Source: Bin5 sp965207495
GTDB taxonomy: Bacteria; Chloroflexota; Anaerolineae; Caldilineales; Caldilineaceae
NCBI GenBank assembly: GCA_965207495.1
Contig: OZ242287.1
Span: forward strand, 1,612,001 to 1,676,000
Direction: 5' to 3'
Length of the DNA: 64,000 nucleotides
Positions 61,317 through 64,000 of this stretch are shown piece by piece. The translations under genes were made by a program, and so were the position numbers. The stretch's first letter is position 1, and every line of letters begins with the position of its first letter. Under the pieces are notes generated by a model. It was not told where the DNA came from, searched no databases, and was given only the letters and a program-made list of their open reading frames with translations.

Positions 61317-62168
61317 TTAGTGGTTTCCCCCAAACTCCCGCTCCAATGTAATTGGCCAGGCCCGAAAGAGCTGACGCTGCTCCTGGGTGTAGCGCGCATA
61401 CGTCTGGGCCAAAATATATTGGTCTTCATCCATCGTAGCAATGTTCTGCGACTTCATCCAGAACGGGCCGTAACCGACATGAACTGTCTTTCGCGTCTGA
61501 TTTGAGCGATTCGTGAATCCGCCGTGCCGCAGGTTTTCGGTGAACAAAATGGCATCGCCTGCCTTCACCGGTAGGCCGATCATGCCCGGCTCCTCGTCTG
61601 GGTTCCCACCCTCGTAGGGTGAAACCATATTGCTCTTGTGCGTCGCCGGCACTACGCAGAAAGGGCCGTCGTCCGGCCCGACGTCATGAACGAAATAGAC
61701 CATCCGCACCATCATGCAGTTGAACCCTTTATGGTTATACCCATACCTGTGCTTGACACCGATCGGTCCGCCCATGTGAGTTCCGGTCCGGTTGCCCGGA
61801 TAACGAATACGGATTTCAGAGTTATTGATCGTCGGCCGCTCCTGCACGATGGCATGAATGTAGGACATCGTCTGCGCGTGATTGACCAATACGTCAAACA
61901 CAGGGTCCGCGTTGAAAAAGTCCTCGATGATAATGGTGTTCCCCTGTTCCCTCGCCCCGGAGACGAAGTAGCCCCTCTCGGCGTTGTGGTGGTACTCAAT
62001 TCGGCCGGTCGGGCTCTTGCGGCGCGGAGCCGCCGCCGCACGCGCAACCGCCTCCTCTTCCAGCGCGTCAATGGCGGTCGCCAAGCTCTCGACCTGCTCG
62101 TTCGTCAACAGTCCGGGAACCGTAAGGTATCCCACGCGATCGAACTCGTATCTCTCGATTTCATTCAT
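61317..62168 (-). CDS. Phytanoyl-CoA dioxygenase family protein (HxG variant)
   Basis: The 283-aa protein resembles the PhyH family but its metal site differs. The proximal motif reads GTHMGGP, so His131-x-Gly133 replaces HxD; the distal His215 (LRHGGFTN) and Arg226 (TRKTVH) are at normal spacing. In Fe/2-oxoglutarate halogenases the carboxylate is lost in the same way, as Ala or Gly, so the protein may be a halogenase-like or atypical oxygenase. Another His-x-x in NHKGFN could be the true motif, so alignment is needed. It precedes the alpha/beta hydrolase gene. Confidence 0.85.
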   Translation of the reverse strand: MNEIERYEFDRVGYLTVPGLLTNEQVESLATAIDALEEEAVARAAAAPRRKSPTGRIEYHHNAERGYFVSGAREQGNTIIIEDFFNADPVFDVLVNHAQTMSYIHAIVQERPTINNSEIRIRYPGNRTGTHMGGPIGVKHRYGYNHKGFNCMMVRMVYFVHDVGPDDGPFCVVPATHKSNMVSPYEGGNPDEEPGMIGLPVKAGDAILFTENLRHGGFTNRSNQTRKTVHVGYGPFWMKSQNIATMDEDQYILAQTYARYTQEQRQLFRAWPITLEREFGGNH

Positions 62169-62900
62169 CTTCTTCTCCGCACATCTGCTTCCAAAATGGC
62201 TGTCGCTGCCAGCCGCTGTCTATACACGCTAACGACGAGATGAAAGCACAATAGCCTCGAATAGCGAAGGCTGTCTACCAGTACCCGACATAATCGCCGG
62301 CCATATGGAACTGTGTGCAGCACGCTCCTGTGAACAAAGAAAATACCGACCTTCAATACGTTTCATCAGCGCGAGTTGCGCTGGATGCCAGCCGTCCTCC
62401 ACCATCCTGAAGGGGCCAGAATCCCCACAGTCCTGATGCTGAAAGCGACTGCACTTCATGTTAACACCTCGGTTGCTGCCAATCAAGGGTAAAACATCGC
62501 ACCCGACGAATTCGCAGGTCACTTCCTCACGCCAGCCAAGCACATTCAGAACTTCTCTTTGGCTTACTTCCCAAGTAGAGAAAGCGACTGCCTCACAAGG
62601 TACTAGTTCACGACCTGCCGACCGTAGCAAGCTACCTGTAGGCCCACCAGTCTCCGGGACGCGTTTCGATACAGCGATGGGTCGGCGCCTGGCAGATCCT
62701 CACCATCCTGATGCAATTGACGAGCTTCGACAGGGGTCAACTGTGATGAACGCCGCGCCCTATCCCCGCGTCAGTACATCGTAGTTCCGGCCCGAATAGG
62801 TTTACTGACGAAATGGGGGCAAGCTTCAGTGCGGAGACATTCTCTGTCTGGAGAATGGTTGCGGCCTGGTCAGATCCCGGTCTAGGAAGGCCTTCCTCTG
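62169..62900. other. 732-bp region with no convincing gene
   Basis: Only a weak frame at 62229-62630 (-) is present. A perfect 14-bp palindrome AGGAAGGCCTTCCT lies at 62884-62897, directly downstream of dppC; without a loop or T-tract it is not a clear terminator. Confidence 0.45.
62229..62630 (-). CDS. Doubtful hypothetical ORF
   Basis: A 133-codon frame with several Cys (CEFVGCDV, MKCSRFQHQDCGD, YFLCSQE). It has no recognisable family and no good ribosome-binding site. It may be a remnant of a lost gene or chance. I list it only because the surrounding region is otherwise empty. Confidence 0.22.
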   Translation of the reverse strand: MLRSAGRELVPCEAVAFSTWEVSQREVLNVLGWREEVTCEFVGCDVLPLIGSNRGVNMKCSRFQHQDCGDSGPFRMVEDGWHPAQLALMKRIEGRYFLCSQERAAHSSIWPAIMSGTGRQPSLFEAIVLSSRR

Positions 62901-63803
62901 TCAGTCCAGGCTTGTACGCGGATCGAGCGCATCGCGCAGACCATCACCCACAAAATTGATGGCAAGCACCGTAACGAAAATTGCCACGCCCGGCGGCAGC
63001 CAGAGCCACCAGAAGTTCTCCAAAATATAGATCGACTGGGCCCCGTTGAGCATACTCCCCCAAGAGGGAGCAGGCGGAAGCACGCCCAGCCCAAGGTAGG
63101 AGAGCCCCGCCTCGGTCAGAATCGCACCTGCAACGCCAAACGTCGCCGCCACGAGCAGAGGCGCCAGCGCGTTCGGCAAAATGTGCCGGAACATTATCTG
63201 GCCGTTTGAAGCCCCAACGCACCGGGCTGCAGTCACAAAGTCCCACTCCCGCACAGACAGAATCTGGCCCCGCAGCAGACGCGTAGTTCCTGTCCAGCCC
63301 AGGATGCCGATGACGATCATAACGTTATAGATGCTGGGTCCGATCACGGATACAACGACCATGATCAGAATCAGGCCGGGGAAGACCATCATCACGTCTG
63401 TGAATCGCATAATGAGCATGTCCAGCCAGCCACCGTAATAGCCGGAAACAGTTCCGAGAACGATCGTTATCGCGATTGAAATGGCTACCGCCACAATTCC
63501 TACAGAGATTGAAACGCGTCCACCGTAAATCAGGCGGGCCCATACATCCCGCCCCAATCTGTCGGTACCGAGCGGGTGCTCCTGTGTCGGCGGTGCTTCG
63601 GTTGCCCCGACAAACTTGATCGGGCTGTGCGGCGTCAGAAGCGGCGCGGCAACCACAGCGGCCGTAACGAAGATGAGCAGTATCAAGCTGGCGAGCGCAA
63701 CCCGATGACGCGTGAAGCGGCGCCAGACCCGTTTACGCCAGGAGTCCGACGAACTCTTGAATATGCGGAGTGGACCGACCGAGGCCGAGGCTTGTGCCGT
63801 CAC
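62901..63803 (-). CDS. dppC: Dipeptide/oligopeptide ABC transporter permease, DppC type
   Basis: This is an inner-membrane permease for peptides or similar solutes. The 300-aa protein has a basic N-terminus, the OppC_N segment (FTRHRVALASLILL) and six helices. EHPLGTDRLGRDVWARLIYGG is the classic DppC motif and the EAA loop reads RHILPNALAPLLV. It starts with GTG, 15 bp after the dppB stop. It may also be part of a system for opines or nickel; the substrate is not deducible. Confidence 0.93.
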   Translation of the reverse strand: MTAQASASVGPLRIFKSSSDSWRKRVWRRFTRHRVALASLILLIFVTAAVVAAPLLTPHSPIKFVGATEAPPTQEHPLGTDRLGRDVWARLIYGGRVSISVGIVAVAISIAITIVLGTVSGYYGGWLDMLIMRFTDVMMVFPGLILIMVVVSVIGPSIYNVMIVIGILGWTGTTRLLRGQILSVREWDFVTAARCVGASNGQIMFRHILPNALAPLLVAATFGVAGAILTEAGLSYLGLGVLPPAPSWGSMLNGAQSIYILENFWWLWLPPGVAIFVTVLAINFVGDGLRDALDPRTSLD

Positions 63804-63818
63804 CTCTTACAAGTCTCC

Positions 63819-64000
63819 CTACGCGTACCTGATGCGCGGGTCGGCCCAGGCATAGGCAAGATCCGCGACCAGATTGCTCAGCAGTACTATAATTGCCGTT
63901 ACCAGGAGTCCGCCCATCAGGAGTGGGTAGTCGCGAGCCCCCGCGGCGGCGACTAGAGTGTGTCCGATGCCACGGTAATTGAAGACGCTCTCGATCAGCA
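63819..64000 (-). CDS. dppB: Dipeptide ABC transporter permease DppB, C-terminal part
   Basis: The gene runs off the window; only the last 60 codons are visible. They read ESVFNYRGIGHTLVAAAGARDYP, then a hydrophobic helix and ADPRIRYA, the standard DppB ending. It pairs with DppC downstream. Confidence 0.9.
   Translation of the reverse strand, partial: LIESVFNYRGIGHTLVAAAGARDYPLLMGGLLVTAIIVLLSNLVADLAYAWADPRIRYA

Overview
The window is about 59 complete protein genes, three structural RNA genes and two broken genes from a GC-rich bacterial chromosome. No phage, insertion sequence, plasmid or CRISPR signature was seen. The gene mix points to Chloroflexota, most likely a Caldilineales/Anaerolineae-like lineage: form II cox genes, oligosaccharide ABC transport with enzymes of unknown function, phytanoyl-CoA dioxygenases, an enolase-superfamily enzyme, Gfo/Idh/MocA and Tm-1-like genes, and a complete TCA/heme/pyrimidine core. 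This placement is inference from gene families, not from a marker tree.

Layout. 138-5860 (-) is a sugar uptake operon: two permeases, a lipoprotein binding protein and a 641-aa enzyme-like protein of unknown family. 6156-10786 (+) holds a prolyl-oligopeptidase-type peptidase, a hypothetical protein, a sulfotransferase-like protein and a class IV aminotransferase homologue whose PLP lysine is replaced by histidine. 11093-27015 (-), possibly from 27840, is one long co-directional array. It carries a form II CO-dehydrogenase-like molybdenum hydroxylase (coxG, S, L, M, an embedded P-loop kinase gene, coxD, coxE and two XdhC/CoxI genes) and runs straight into glycolate oxidase glcD-glcE-glcF, which is interspersed with a sugar dehydrogenase lipoprotein and a quinone oxidoreductase. 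27984-38177 is the accessory part: an enolase-superfamily enzyme, a decayed HigBA toxin-antitoxin locus, DinB, cupin, Gfo/Idh/MocA, the two halves of a Tm-1-type protein, a strange 492-aa membrane protein with SYG repeats and an HNH-like motif, an aldo/keto reductase and an orphan HepT-like protein.

38341-44962 (-) is housekeeping: tmRNA, a GNAT protein, an MFS transporter, SRP RNA, tRNA-Ser(GGA), and hemC-hemD-(frameshifted methyltransferase)-hemB. 45394-49310 (+) carries pyrC, pyrB and fabF. 49992-57586 (+) carries an SDR, icd, a membrane-anchored zinc-ribbon/SH3/trypsin-like protease and sdhCDAB behind a near-consensus promoter. 57627-64000 (-) carries a Ser/Thr kinase, an SMP-30 protein, two phytanoyl-CoA dioxygenases, an alpha/beta hydrolase and the start of a Dpp-type peptide permease operon that leaves the window.

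Most interesting points: the Lys-to-His aminotransferase homologue next to a sulfotransferase; the 492-aa SYG/HNH/membrane protein; a phytanoyl-CoA dioxygenase with HxG in place of HxD; an operator-like palindrome inside the sdh promoter spacer; a 16-bp tandem duplication that appears to have broken an ATGA-coupled junction between xdhC and glcD; higB killed by an in-frame TAG and lacking a normal start; and a one-base frameshift in a methyltransferase inside the heme operon. All homology calls were made by eye from motifs; no database search was run.
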